Shown here: positions 24,201-36,300 of the stretch, piece after piece
How positions within the stretch are numbered: the first letter of the stretch is position 1
Layout of the letters: each line of letters begins with the position of its first letter
Assembly (NCBI GenBank): GCA_030142905.1
Contig: JASJOG010000085.1
Span: 682,001-746,000 of the forward strand
Direction of reading: 5' to 3'
DNA length: 64,000 nucleotides
Source of the DNA: Heliopora coerulea
Taxonomy: Eukaryota > Cnidaria > Anthozoa > Scleralcyonacea > Helioporidae
Notes under the pieces: generated by a model
Database searches by the model: none
The model's input: only the letters and a program-made list of their open reading frames with translations
What the model was told of the DNA's origin: nothing
Position numbers and translations under genes: made by a program

Positions 24201-27200
24201 TAAAGCATACACCGAATAAGATTGACAACTTGAAACTCAAGAATTGAATTAATGACGAGATGAGACTATTGTGAGATTGTAATATTTCGCCTTTATTTCA
24301 AAGTCATCTTCAGAAACATTACAATCTCACGATCGTGTCCTCTTGTCATTAACTCAAATCTTGAGTTTCAAGATGTCAATATTATTCGGAGTATGCTTTA
24401 TTTTATAGTTTTTCAAGTTGCCGGCTGGTTGTGGTATTTAAACGTGTAAAAACAGCCGACTACTGACATTAGAATGGTTGAGGTATTACAATGGTAAGGT
24501 AATGAGACCAGTGAGAGGTCTCGACCAATTCCTGAAATGTAAACCTTGCACTCTTTCTACATGCTTTCTAAGAGAATTGGAAAAAAACGTTGCACGAAGT
24601 TTGTTGGAAGGTTTTCCTTCCAATCTTCCTACTATCAAAAATGTTGTTAACGTTGGTACTTTTTCAGGCGTGAAAGAATGGGAAAACACTCCAGCCGATG
24701 AAAGATTTAATCTTGTTATGAAAGCCAAAGCGAGCGAGAAGAATTTTCGTCTTCAAAAGAGGTTCTCTGGCGCTTTGAAGCTGCTGGGCGAAGGATTTAT
24801 GAGTGGCGAAAAATTTATGGTGAGTTCCTGGCAGGAGCGTGGTCAACCCATTTTGGTTGGGGTGTTCGACTCAATTTGCCCGAATATTGCATCCTTTAAA
24901 AAATTGTCACAATTTAAGCCCACGTACGGCAAAGCCTCACCTCCTTAACCCTAATACGTATATTAAATATAAACCATTAACAAAGTGGATTTTTGATTTA
25001 ACTTGCTGAACCGAATTTTGCCCGAAATTTAATTCTTTAACTGTCTATTTTTGTCCGAGTTTTTAATTTTTGTACAAATTTTGGGGAGGTGTCACACCCC
25101 CCGTATAAACTACGCTCCTGGTCCCTGGCAACATAACTCCATGGACTTACTTTTTGTTGCGTATTGTGTCATGTCATGCCCAGTCCAACCATACTCTAGC
25201 CAGGATTTTTAATCTTTGTTGGGCTTTTTTTTCTTAGTCATTTTTGGGAGAAAATCGTCAGGTCTTCATGAAGAGCCTCGAAGCGGAAATAGAAAAACGC
25301 AGGAACCGTTTTACGCAAGGACTTGAACGAGAAAGTATAAACTATGGTTTCGAAGAGACGACTTTGAAGTCATCGGGAAACCTATGGAGGGATCTTGATA
25401 ACCGATACACGAATGAGAAACAACTGCTTGTCCGATGGCTACAAGTACGATATGGTGTTTTTTCGTGAATTATTATACTTTAGGTTCTATGTTAACCGTG
25501 TTTTGTTTGTTGTTCTCCTTGTTTTTATATTGTCCATTCATTTGTCGTTGTGTTCTGGAGGTGTTCTATGTATAGGGCACTGGACGTTAAGTGGTTAGCT
25601 TTAAGGTGGAGAGTTTGGGGCACATGAAACGAAAACTGATCTCAAAAATAAAAACGTGTGCAATATATCTTTACATACAACAAAAAAATTCTTTAAAAGA
25701 GAGAAGACCTGGAAACATTCATCTCGACAAATAAACAAATCTAGTTAAATTATATTTATTTCGTAGTCTTTCAGCGTGTCTCTGGTTATCGCACTATGAA
25801 GAATATTTTTCTTTGGCAGAATAAACTGGACGTAGGTTGTATCAAGTAGTTTAGCTTCCCGAATTCGAAAGTTATTGAAAATGCTTTCCTGGACATTGGT
25901 ATTGCTCTTTATATATAGAATGCAATACCGTTGGCCGTTAGGAAAATACATTTTGTTAATACTAAACTGGCGTTTGTTTTTTTTTCTTGTTGTAGGAAGG
26001 AGGAAGTGAGCCACGAGAAGTTACTGATACAACAATCAGACTTAAGCAACAAAAACGACTGACTGAACAAGAACCAAACTTGCTGTGTGCACTTCTTGTA
26101 TTGGGCTTGTGCGAAAGGCATGGAAAAGTTGACAATGAAAGGTAAGAGCACGTGACAAAGACAAAACATTTTTCCTAGCTCCCAAGGCTTTGCATGGTAA
26201 ATGGATCCGTTCGTTGTCGCGGTGATGAAATTGAGGAAGTATATTGGCGGTAAATGAGATGTTCCTTCTGTCCTTAGATTAACACAAGATGAATCAAGAA
26301 GACAAACTCTTGCTGAAGAGCATATTGTTTTGGCACGTTTGACAGGAGCAAACGAAGAAAAGGAAATGGAAGATCCTGAACCAAACAAAGGTGCTTTCGG
26401 GTGTACTTTCTGTGGGACAAGACGGGCTGGTTTAAAACCCCGATTACACTATTAATATTTTGGGCTCGGCACGGCTAAAATTTTGGCACCGGTGCCGCTA
26501 TTTTTGGGCACGGCACGGGTGATTTTCAGTGTAAACGGTGCGGACTTTTTAAGATTTGGTACCCGTGCCGGAGCATTTAGCCGTGCCGAGCACCTCTGTA
26601 TATATATAGGTCTCGGCACGGCTAATTTTCCGTACCCCAAATGTTACAGTGTAAACGGGGTTTAAGTTGTTTTGTGATGTCTTGTAGTGCTATCTGACAT
26701 GCGTGGTACGGATATTTGGTTGTTGTGGTCTGGTGTGATATGTGATAGTGTGGTGTATTGTGATGTTATAAGTGGTGTCGTCATGGAGTATATATTAGCG
26801 TGTGAGGTCATGTCGTACATTGACAATGGTGTGTTGTGATCTGATGTATCCTTCAGTGATATGTTGTGATCTGGTGTGTTGTTATGTGGTGTGATGGTCG
26901 TGTCGTGCAGTGATGAGGTCTAATCTGATGTATCGTGCAGCGATGCGGTATGTGACCTGATGTGGTATGTCGTCTTTTGAAAAAGTGTGGTGTGATGTAC
27001 TGTGGTACGTTCCAATATGGTGTATCGTTGTTTGTTTGCGGTGATATGGTTCGATGTTGTATTGTATGCTGTCTTGCGACGTGATTCAGCGTAGTGTATT
27101 GAGTTGTCGTGTGATTTAGTGGATTGGCCTTTAACATTTCGTATTAGGTAAGGTTGGTAATTTTGTTAGATTTAGGTAAATGAAACGAAATGTCGCATCG

Positions 27201-30200
27201 TGTGACAAAATGAAACTATTTATGTTGGCTTAAAATGTTAACTTAGATGGAAACCAACGTCGGGTTTATTTCACCCTGAGATATTTGTCAAATAGTAGCC
27301 TTAGTATTTATGTTTATTGTCTCTGAAGATTAACCACCGTCCGCTTTTACCTTCAGATGTTTTAAGTGAATGGATGGACGCTGTGTTGCGAGAAGTGGAG
27401 AGGAGGCACAGAATGGAGCGGCATTTTCTTTACTCGTTAATTTTGGATAATGCTCTCGATGACATACGAAGTGAAGCAACAGAGATGTCTGAAGATGAAA
27501 GAATGAAGCGTTTGTTACAATTGAAAGACGAAAGAGATGTTCTAGAATTAGATGAGAAAGGTATGATGTCGACTTTGTTTTTTTTATCCAGACAAATGAT
27601 TAACGATTACGGTTTTCTTTGACATGATCTGTTGCTTTAATTTTCCTTTCCCTACCTATGCCTTGCCTTCCTTTACCTACCATTGCCTTCTCTTGCCTAC
27701 CCTTGCTATTCTTTTCCTTTTGTTTCCTTATATATCATTTCAGCGTGTTCCTTGTTCTTCTCGTCTTTCCCTTTTTTTTTTTCATTTTCTTTTCTCCCAG
27801 TCCCATTCCTTTAGATCTTTTTCTTTCCATTCATTTCCTTCCCTTTCCTCCCATTCCGTTCCCATTTCATTCCATCCTATGCCATCTTTTCCCTTTCTCT
27901 TCCTTTCCCTTTCTTTCCCCTCCCCTTCCTTTCCCTTTCATTCTCTTCCATTCCTTTTCTTCCCCCGCCCTTCCTTTCCCTTTCTTTCCCCTCCCTTTCC
28001 CCTCTTCTTCCTTTCCCTTTCATTCTCTTCCCTTCCCTTTCTTCCCCCGCCCTTCCCTTCCTTTCCCTATCTTTCCCCGCCCTTCTCTCTTCATTCCTTT
28101 TCATTCTCTTCCATTCCCTTTTTTTCCTGCACTTCCCTTCCTTCCCCTTTCTTTCCCCCCGCCTTCCTTTCCTTTCCCTTTCGTTCTCTTCCATTCCCTC
28201 CCTTCACCTTCCCTTCCCTTCCTTCACCTTCCCTTCCTTTGGTGGTAGTTATCACGTTTTTGTTTTCTTTTCATATTTTAGGAGATCAAGATATGAATCA
28301 CACGATTTTGGAAATGGCGTGTGCATTTAAACTTGAGAGTCGACGATTTAGGTTGAAAAATAGCAAGAAAGAAAATAGAGTGACTGACGACGTTGTCTTC
28401 GTTTCCTTGGTGGTAGACTTACATAAACGTCAGAATGACGAATGTGAAGAGATCCTCGAACAGATTCTGGATCAGGTAAGTTCATTTAGAACTCTTTGCT
28501 ATGGCGTCATTCTAGTTTATCCGCTGTGTTCGTATCAAACATACTCCCGTTCGTTTGACGTAGTTTAACTATTATACCTCAATAAACTTCCGTAAATCAC
28601 ATTGCAACGCTCGATCCCACTCTCCACTGAACTCCATTCCACTCCACACCACTCTACTCTACTCTACTTTACTATGCTATGATCCGCTCCACTTCACTTT
28701 TCTACCCTCCGCTGTATTTCACCCCATTCCACTCCTCTCCGCCAGACGACACTTTACTATACTGCACTCCTCTCCACTCCACTTCACTCCACTCCACTCC
28801 ATTCCACTTCACTCCTCTCCGCTTCACTTCATTTTTGTCCATTCCACTTCACTCCACTCCACTCCATTCCACTTCACTCCACTCCACGCCACTCCTCCAA
28901 CTCCACTCCAATCCACTCCACTCTTCTCTGCTCGGCTTCATTTCACTCCATTACACTCCCTTTCACTCCACTACAAGGCACCCCTCGCCGCCCCACTCTC
29001 CTTCTTTTAACTCCTCCACTCTACTCCACCCCACTACCCTCTGCTCTACTCTTCTCTACTCCATTGTAATCTCTTCTTCGCTCTGCTCTTCTTTTCTCTT
29101 CTTTGTACTCTTTCTCTCGGTTACGCTTTCTTTGTTGCGGTGTGGCTTACTCTTCCGCACCACTATACTCTACTAGACGTAAATCCACATTTTTTTTCTC
29201 TCTTTTGAAACACGTCGTTTTCCCTTTAGTCCAAAGACGAACTTGTGACGACAAGGCAGAAACAAATCCAGGCGTACAAATCTGAATACATGGAAAATGT
29301 TGCGTCGATCTTGATGACATATGATGGCGTCGGTACCAACGACGAAATCATGAAAGCCCTTGAAAACAAATATGATGCTTTGAGAGATAAACTGCTACTT
29401 GAAGCGTTGAGAAAGAAGTTGGGTTAGTGTTACATTTTTACATGACGACAGTTTTAGTACCCCCAACTTACTTTAACTTTCGTATCCTACAAATAATTTT
29501 TATCGTTTTCGTTAGTAAAACTGGCAATCTTGCTTTATTCCAGGTGAGGATGAATGGAAGAGACGTTCGGAGAAAGAACGTCAACTGCGCTTGATGAAGC
29601 TAAAGTTGGAAGCGAGGCGTCTGAAAAAAGAGAATAAGCTGGACGAACTGGCTAAACTTTTGGGAGAAGGATTTGCAGCTGACGTCAATCTAAAGAAATT
29701 GCTTGGAGAAAACAGAGAAAAGTGAGTAGTCAACAAGCACAAAACCAACGGGAAAAGGGGCGATCTTCCCCTTCCTTGGTACTTTTTATGGTGCCGCCCG
29801 GGCAATGGGGCCTTACACTATGTTCTCACAAGTCTTCATGATCCTAGACGTTCTTGGGAATCCCTTAACTCCCACAGCAGTGTTACTTATGACCTTTGCC
29901 CATATCGAGTAACGTTACACAGCAATATTAGGCTTTACATTAGCGGTTTCCTTGTTACGTCCATGATTTTCAGGGTTGTAACGTAAACAGACCTTTCAGC
30001 CTCAGACTAAATGTTGTCATTTGACTAACAGTAGAAAAAAATTAATCCGTATATGAGCTTTTATGCCCAGGCAAGCCTTGTAAAATCTTTCATACTATTC
30101 TTTATTATGCGATTTTCTTTCATTGAGTCCGAATAACACGACAGACCAGGACAAATATCCTGGACATTTGTCCATTAGGTCATTTGTACTCTGAAAAACC

Positions 30201-33200
30201 TGTCTTGACGAGTTTGTTTCCTGTCCTAATGACCACGATTAATTATAGATGTCGGGTAATCTGGAGTTTTGCTCAACGTCTGGAGGAATAATTGTTTTAC
30301 GAATTTTTGTAATAGAGTGTAAGTTTTCGTGTTGAATAATATCTTGTTAGAAAGCTCAGTGTACGTTACGGTTGTATATTTTAGTACTCACTTCTTTTTA
30401 ATTCGCCTTACGAGTTCAACAAAATGAGGCGTGACTCGCAAGATATCCAACTGCACTTTTCTTTCAACCGTCTAATTATGAATATTTATCCTCCGTGTCA
30501 CATGTAAAAGGGTATTTTTCCTCGTAAACTTGCCGCATTCCTCGCCCCTGTCCGTTGGCATTTTGGGTAAACCAAAACCGGTGTGAACCTGCACATACCA
30601 CCCGTATATCAAGGGAGAACACCCGACTTACACTGACTCCTGGTAGAGAAGCTGAATGAGAGGCGTTTCATCCCTTGCAGCACTTAACTCGCGTTAACCG
30701 ATACAACCTCGAACGTAAGAAGGCAGATAGTGTGAATACAGGAGTTTGGCGTGAGAATTCTTTATATTTCTGTTTTTGTTCTCCCTGCAGATACGAGCAA
30801 CAACTTCGAGAAAAACTTGCTCGGCGTCGAGAACGGTTGGCTAAAGGATTACCGCCAGAGGACAGCGACGACGAAGATGAAACCAAGCAATCAACTGACG
30901 GAGTAGGTGTATTGGAGAGCCTGGAACAGAGGTAGGTGTACTCGAAGACTCTCGGGAACAACAGAGATTCGAAGGAAACCTGGAGGAGTATTAGGTGGTA
31001 AAGGTCAGGAATAATATGAAAAGATTGCATAGTGAATAGCTGGGCTAGATATTTAGCCGTTTCCGTTGAGGCCGTCCTGCTGTAGGTGAATTTTATCGCG
31101 CAAATCGACTTTTCTTTGTGTAAACTGAGTACATTTGTCATTATTTCCAGCCGAGAGCTCATCACACAGAGGAAAAAGTCGCTTTGCGGGAAAAAAGAAT
31201 CGTTGAATGGAAAACGATTTTAAGCCAAAATTGGACATCAAATTTCATAACCTTTGATCGTAGTGTGAAATTTGCGGGACATGAGAGTCAAATTATAGCG
31301 ATTGTTCAAGATGGGTCGTGCAAATACATCTTTTGTTTCATAGAAAATCACTCGCCGTACAGAAATTTCAAAATACGTTGTGATTCATGAAAATACCAGT
31401 CTGTATCTGATGGTCTCCTTATTCACAACTTTCACCACAAGGTTCCTTTAACTTATGCTAGGTTTGAAGAAGAGAAGGATGCTTTAATGGCGAAGTTACT
31501 CGGAGCCAACAACCAGTTCTTAAGTGAGCGAGAGCGTCAGGCTCTGTTAGCAAGACTGAAAAGAGAGCAACTGAGAGCGAAGTTGGAGGAGAAGTTTGGA
31601 TCAGCCGCTCTGGTTCTCGGACTGGCGGAAAGGCAGCGAAAAAATGCAGAGGAAAGGTCAGTGCTCGATCTTTCTGCACCTGTCGTGGGGGAACCTTCTT
31701 GTCTGCTTTGACGATGGTGGAACTCCATCCATGGAAGCCCTAATATCTAAGCATTCCACTCTTGCCGAGGCGCAACCAGGAATTTCAAAGGGCAGGGATC
31801 GGAGGGAAGTATCAAGACACTGTCGATGTGATTTTGATCATTTTAAATACAGTAAACGTACGTGGTAGTAAACAAGGCGCACATAAGACATCTCACAAAA
31901 AAGGCAGGAGTCGTGACCCCCCAACCCCGCCTCCAAATGCGTCCCTGCTCATGAAACCCCAATGCCTAGGCAAAACTGATTGACGCTTTTATAAACTGCG
32001 GCGTGGATCGTGTGGTACACCTGAAGAGAAGGAAACCAAGGGCCGCGTTCCTCCCTCTTTAGTATCATTTGTAATACCTATTAATTATTCATGAAAAAAA
32101 AAACCCAGAAGAGATGGCTACCTAATGAATAGTCTTTAATCGGATTTAGAAATTTCACATAAATTAACATAAATTATATTTTTATATAAATGAACATAAA
32201 TTATTTCTGTAGAAATTAGCATAAATTATGATTTTTACATTTTCTTATGAACTATCTTTCAAACACCTTAGTTTTCCCTCATTTTAAGTCTATGTATTTG
32301 ATAATCCATACCAAACCAATTTGTTTTTAGTCTGGCCTCAGTGAATGAGCCTTGCCTATAACTTCAGATGTTTAAATTCTTCATAAGTATATCAACCCTG
32401 GCTTATATTTTTATTTTTAGATGTTTATCTGTGTTTTAATCTTTGATTCGTTCTGCAAATTATTTTCTATGACTCTACTTACAGGACCCTTTTTAAAATC
32501 GATATTGCGAAATCGTTATCCCTATTAAATATTATTCTTTTGCTTCTTCTTCTTGTATTCTTTCTTCCTTCTTCTTTTTCTTCTTGCTTGATATTCCTTT
32601 CTTTCATTCTTATTCAGATGTTTAAATTCTTCATAAGTTCGACAAGAACATTGAAATTTCTGCTCGAATTTTCAATGTTCTTGTCGATTTTTGCCAAAAA
32701 TTTTCGATTATATCGAATTATTATTGGGTGTCTCCCTCCCCAGTAGTGATGGTCCTGGGTATGCCGCTTCTCACGGTACTCCATACTCTGACTCATAGTA
32801 AATCTTAATTCTTACTCATGTATTTCCTCGGATGGCTTAGGTTAATGTCGGACAGAGCAAGACACGAAGAGTTGGCTCGTCAACGGTTGGCAGAAAGAAA
32901 GGACCGGAGAAACAGAAAGATTCTAGGAGATGGAGATGTAGTAACGGAAGGAGACGATGGAGAACTTCAAGAAGCTGTTTTAAAAATGTTAGAAAACAAA
33001 CACAGCGAAGAAAGAGAGGTAACATCCAATAGTTCGTTCATTAATCCCTTCATGCATACTGTACTGGTATTACAAGTGATCCTTACAGGACCACTAATGA
33101 AAGAGAGAAGTACAACTATACCTGATGAAGTTATTTAGTGTAAATATAATGCTTACTCAGTATCTAGCGAAAACCTTAGTAATATATATATTTTTTGATT

Positions 33201-33236
33201 AATATATATATATATATATATACATATAGATTATAG

Positions 33237-33287
<51 letters not shown>

Positions 33288-33292
33288 CAATC

Positions 33293-33339
<47 letters not shown>

Positions 33340-36300
33340 GTATGTATATATATATATATGTATATAATATAGATACAGATTAATCAAGAAGACCACAAAT
33401 AAACGTTTCGACAGTATGTCTTGTTCACAATGTATAGTGTACCAATTGCACGCAGTTTGTCCGTTACGCCTTTCGAAACATTTTTATCCTTCTCGTTATA
33501 ATCCCATGATTACAAGCCTACTCAAAACTGCTCACGTAGTTGTATTACCCGGGCTTGAATGCGGAATTCTTGGGTAACATGTCATTGCTTCTATTAATGA
33601 GTTGCCAGACTGTTCTTTGAGAATGGACGGCTTGGGGTTCTTACGCTCTTCCGGGTGATCTCAATTGTATAACCGTAAAATACAAAGAATACATGTTTTT
33701 CTACTTAGGGAAGATTTATAACTATGTGATAGTTTGTTGTGTATACACCTGTGTCACTGCTACAATAATAGTCAAAATTTTTGGCGTACGTCTTAACACT
33801 GAGCTGCAAGGATCAACCCGTTTCTGTTCAGAGTGACCGTGCGACACTCGTACTTGACTGTTTTTGGTTTTCTGTAGTTGGTTTTTACAACAGATACCGT
33901 ATTTCCTCTAATAAACGCCTAGCCTCAAACACCTCCCTCTAATAAACGCCCCACCTTTTCACACAAGAATGGCAATAAACGCCTCCTTCTAATAAACGCC
34001 GCACACATCAGAGTGGCGTTTTATTAGAAAAAATACAGAAAGTGCAAGGAAAAGGATGCTACAATTGTCAGATTCATTTTTTATTTTCAAGCGGCAGAAG
34101 AATTTCGTCTTGTCAATGGTGACGACGAGGAGGATATTGACATTGAGTTATAGGTTATACGTTGAGATAGCTATAGGAAGTAGACATTGAAACGTTTCAA
34201 ATCTAACTCGAACTTCTTTAATGCAAAACTATCCAGCCAATCTGCCAAATAATTTCCCTCTGACGAAACATTTCAGCACAATTTTTTGATTGTTTAACAA
34301 ACGCCTCCCTCTTATAAACGTCTCCCTCCAATAAACGCCGCACCAAAGTGTTTCAAAATGTAATAAACGCCGTTGGCGTTTATTAGAGGAAATACGGTAT
34401 GCTCTAACTTTTAATGTACATTTTTCTTCAGATATTAACTGAGTTGCTGCAAAACGAAGACAATATTCTTCTTGAGTTGGCACAATCCATGACTTCTGAA
34501 CAAAGAGAAGAACACATACGGAACCTTAAGCTGAAAAAAGATGGTCTGTCTAAGGGTAGGTGTTTGAACTTTGACTACTTCAGCAAACAGGTGACAATTC
34601 AACCACAACGTCAACGATAATATCAAAGGTTATTCCATTTTTCAGGCACGTCATTGGCAAAAAGGCCTTAGAATTTGTAGAGCCAAAATTTAGGTGACCT
34701 GAGGGTCAGATTGCTGAAAACTACCGTGACTTCTGTCAACGATTGGAACTGGTTGGCACTGAAACACTCGATTGTATGTTTGGAGTGTGATCATTTTTGT
34801 TGTCACTGATTGGAACTGACAGTCACGGAAACATTCGATTGTATGTTGGCAGTGTGGTCATTTTTGTTATCCTCTGGTTATGGCTCTTTGGTATATTCAA
34901 CAGATTGACATTGCTTTTTGAATGTGGTCTCGCCTGTCTTATAGTCACTATTGGAATCTGATTTGGATATCATTTATTAAAATTTGTTGCACTGCATCCT
35001 TGTAAAGCTTATTTCTAATGTAGTTAAAATAATATGCTGGCATAATTGATCGTGATAGTTGTGGTCGTTATTCCAAGACAGGGTTTCCCATTATTCCGCA
35101 GACTTAATCTAGCTCCTTAAAAAGGCTGATATAGTGACTCCGTAATGTGCAGAACATGTGGCTAAAATTATCCCCGGGTCACGGTGGGTACTTATTTTTG
35201 ATTTACGGATGGCATTCCTTTCTCTCTCGTTTCGATACTCTAATCTCATTCCTCATTACCACGAAATGAAAGTAGGAGAAGTCTCAATTACTGGTACCTT
35301 TATTTTTTAATCTTTGAACGTAACACTTTGTTTCCTCTATTGATTGTCAAGATGACACGGAAATACATCGTCAGATCCTACAAGAATCCGCCATAATGAA
35401 GTTTATATCTCGTCAAAGAAATATGGAACTTCAAAAGCCAGGAGAGGTTTTTTCAAAGGACGACGTCGTTGTCTCTCTATTGGCAGACCTGCAGCAAGAA
35501 CAGGATAAAGAAAGTGAAATCCTGTTGGCCTTACTGCCCGACAAGGTGCAAAAGTCATAGCTCTATAATCATAGGTTGTTGATATTTGTGTTGGAGTGTT
35601 GAGGTTTAACTTGTCTAGCTTTCCTTTTTTGTCGTCCTGCATGGATATTCATTTGAGAAAATAAATGTAACAAAGTCCATACGAAGTTTGCTCGCTAGAA
35701 ATGTCATTTCGTTTCAAGAAATTGTTCTGGCTCCATATTTTTTGATTTTATGTGCTTCTGAAAGTAAAGGCGAACTTCTTTTAAGGAATGACAGATCCCC
35801 CTTAATTACGCCTACAGAAGAGAGCAGAGAATTCTTTGCACCGTGCTCTTTCTCATGTAGATGTATAATCGCCGTAAGGAACAGGAAGACATCGACGAAG
35901 ATTAACCTCAGCAATACAATTTGTTAAAGCATTTTGATAATAGTATTTAGTTGACGCGATAGGGAAACCAGCCTTGTCACGATTGCGCCAAGCAGCAAGT
36001 GAAATGTTTGCTCATAATGGTAGTTAGGACGCATACAAATATGAAATCAGGCTATTTTGCCATGCGATGACATACAATTCCACTGTAAAAACCAGACCGT
36101 GAAGCCATTTGCTACAATTTGCGAGTCTTTCGATGTCAAGAATTTCGTCTTGGAAACTGTATTTAAAGTGACAATGGCAAAAGGGAATTATCGTGTTTTT
36201 TTTATCTGTATTAGGACCAAAGGGAACTAATTGAATTACAAACCCAGTTGCTTGAAGAAGCTCGCTCCGATGTCCGATCAAATCTCATGGTCGTGTTTGG

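Larger units (their letters stand above)
23710..28475 (+). repeat. Coding repeat 2 of the large gene (exons 7-13, about 404 aa)
   Basis: Exons 23710-23905, 24668-24819, 25238-25444, 25996-26141, 26278-26390, 27357-27560 and 28282-28475. Landmarks are EKYDSIRQKVLQEALRDQIG, LLGEGF, ALLVLGLCERHG, VLREVERRHRMER, DDIRSEATEMSEDERMKR and DDVVFVSLVVDLHKRQ. It is split into more exons than repeats 1, 4 and 5, so introns were gained here or lost there. Confidence 0.85.
29230..35545 (+). repeat. Coding repeat 3 of the large gene (exons 14-20, about 401 aa)
   Basis: Exons 29230-29422, 29544-29721, 30791-30931, 31462-31656, 32841-33018, 34432-34555 and 35352-35545. Landmarks are NKYDALRDKLLLEALRKKLG, KLLGEGFAADVNLKKLLGE, LSERERQALLARLKREQ, AALVLGLAERQRKNAEER, RARHEELARQRLAERK and DDVVVSLLADLQQEQDKE. 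It is closest to the consensus. Confidence 0.87.

Noticed and set aside
27624..28568. A 314-codon frame of Ser/Phe/Pro running into real coding sequence
   Set aside because: The first 200 codons are the polypyrimidine intron read through; only 28282-28475 is exon.
28679..29176. 165-codon Ser/His/Thr-rich frame
   Set aside because: CACTC-type simple repeat in an intron.
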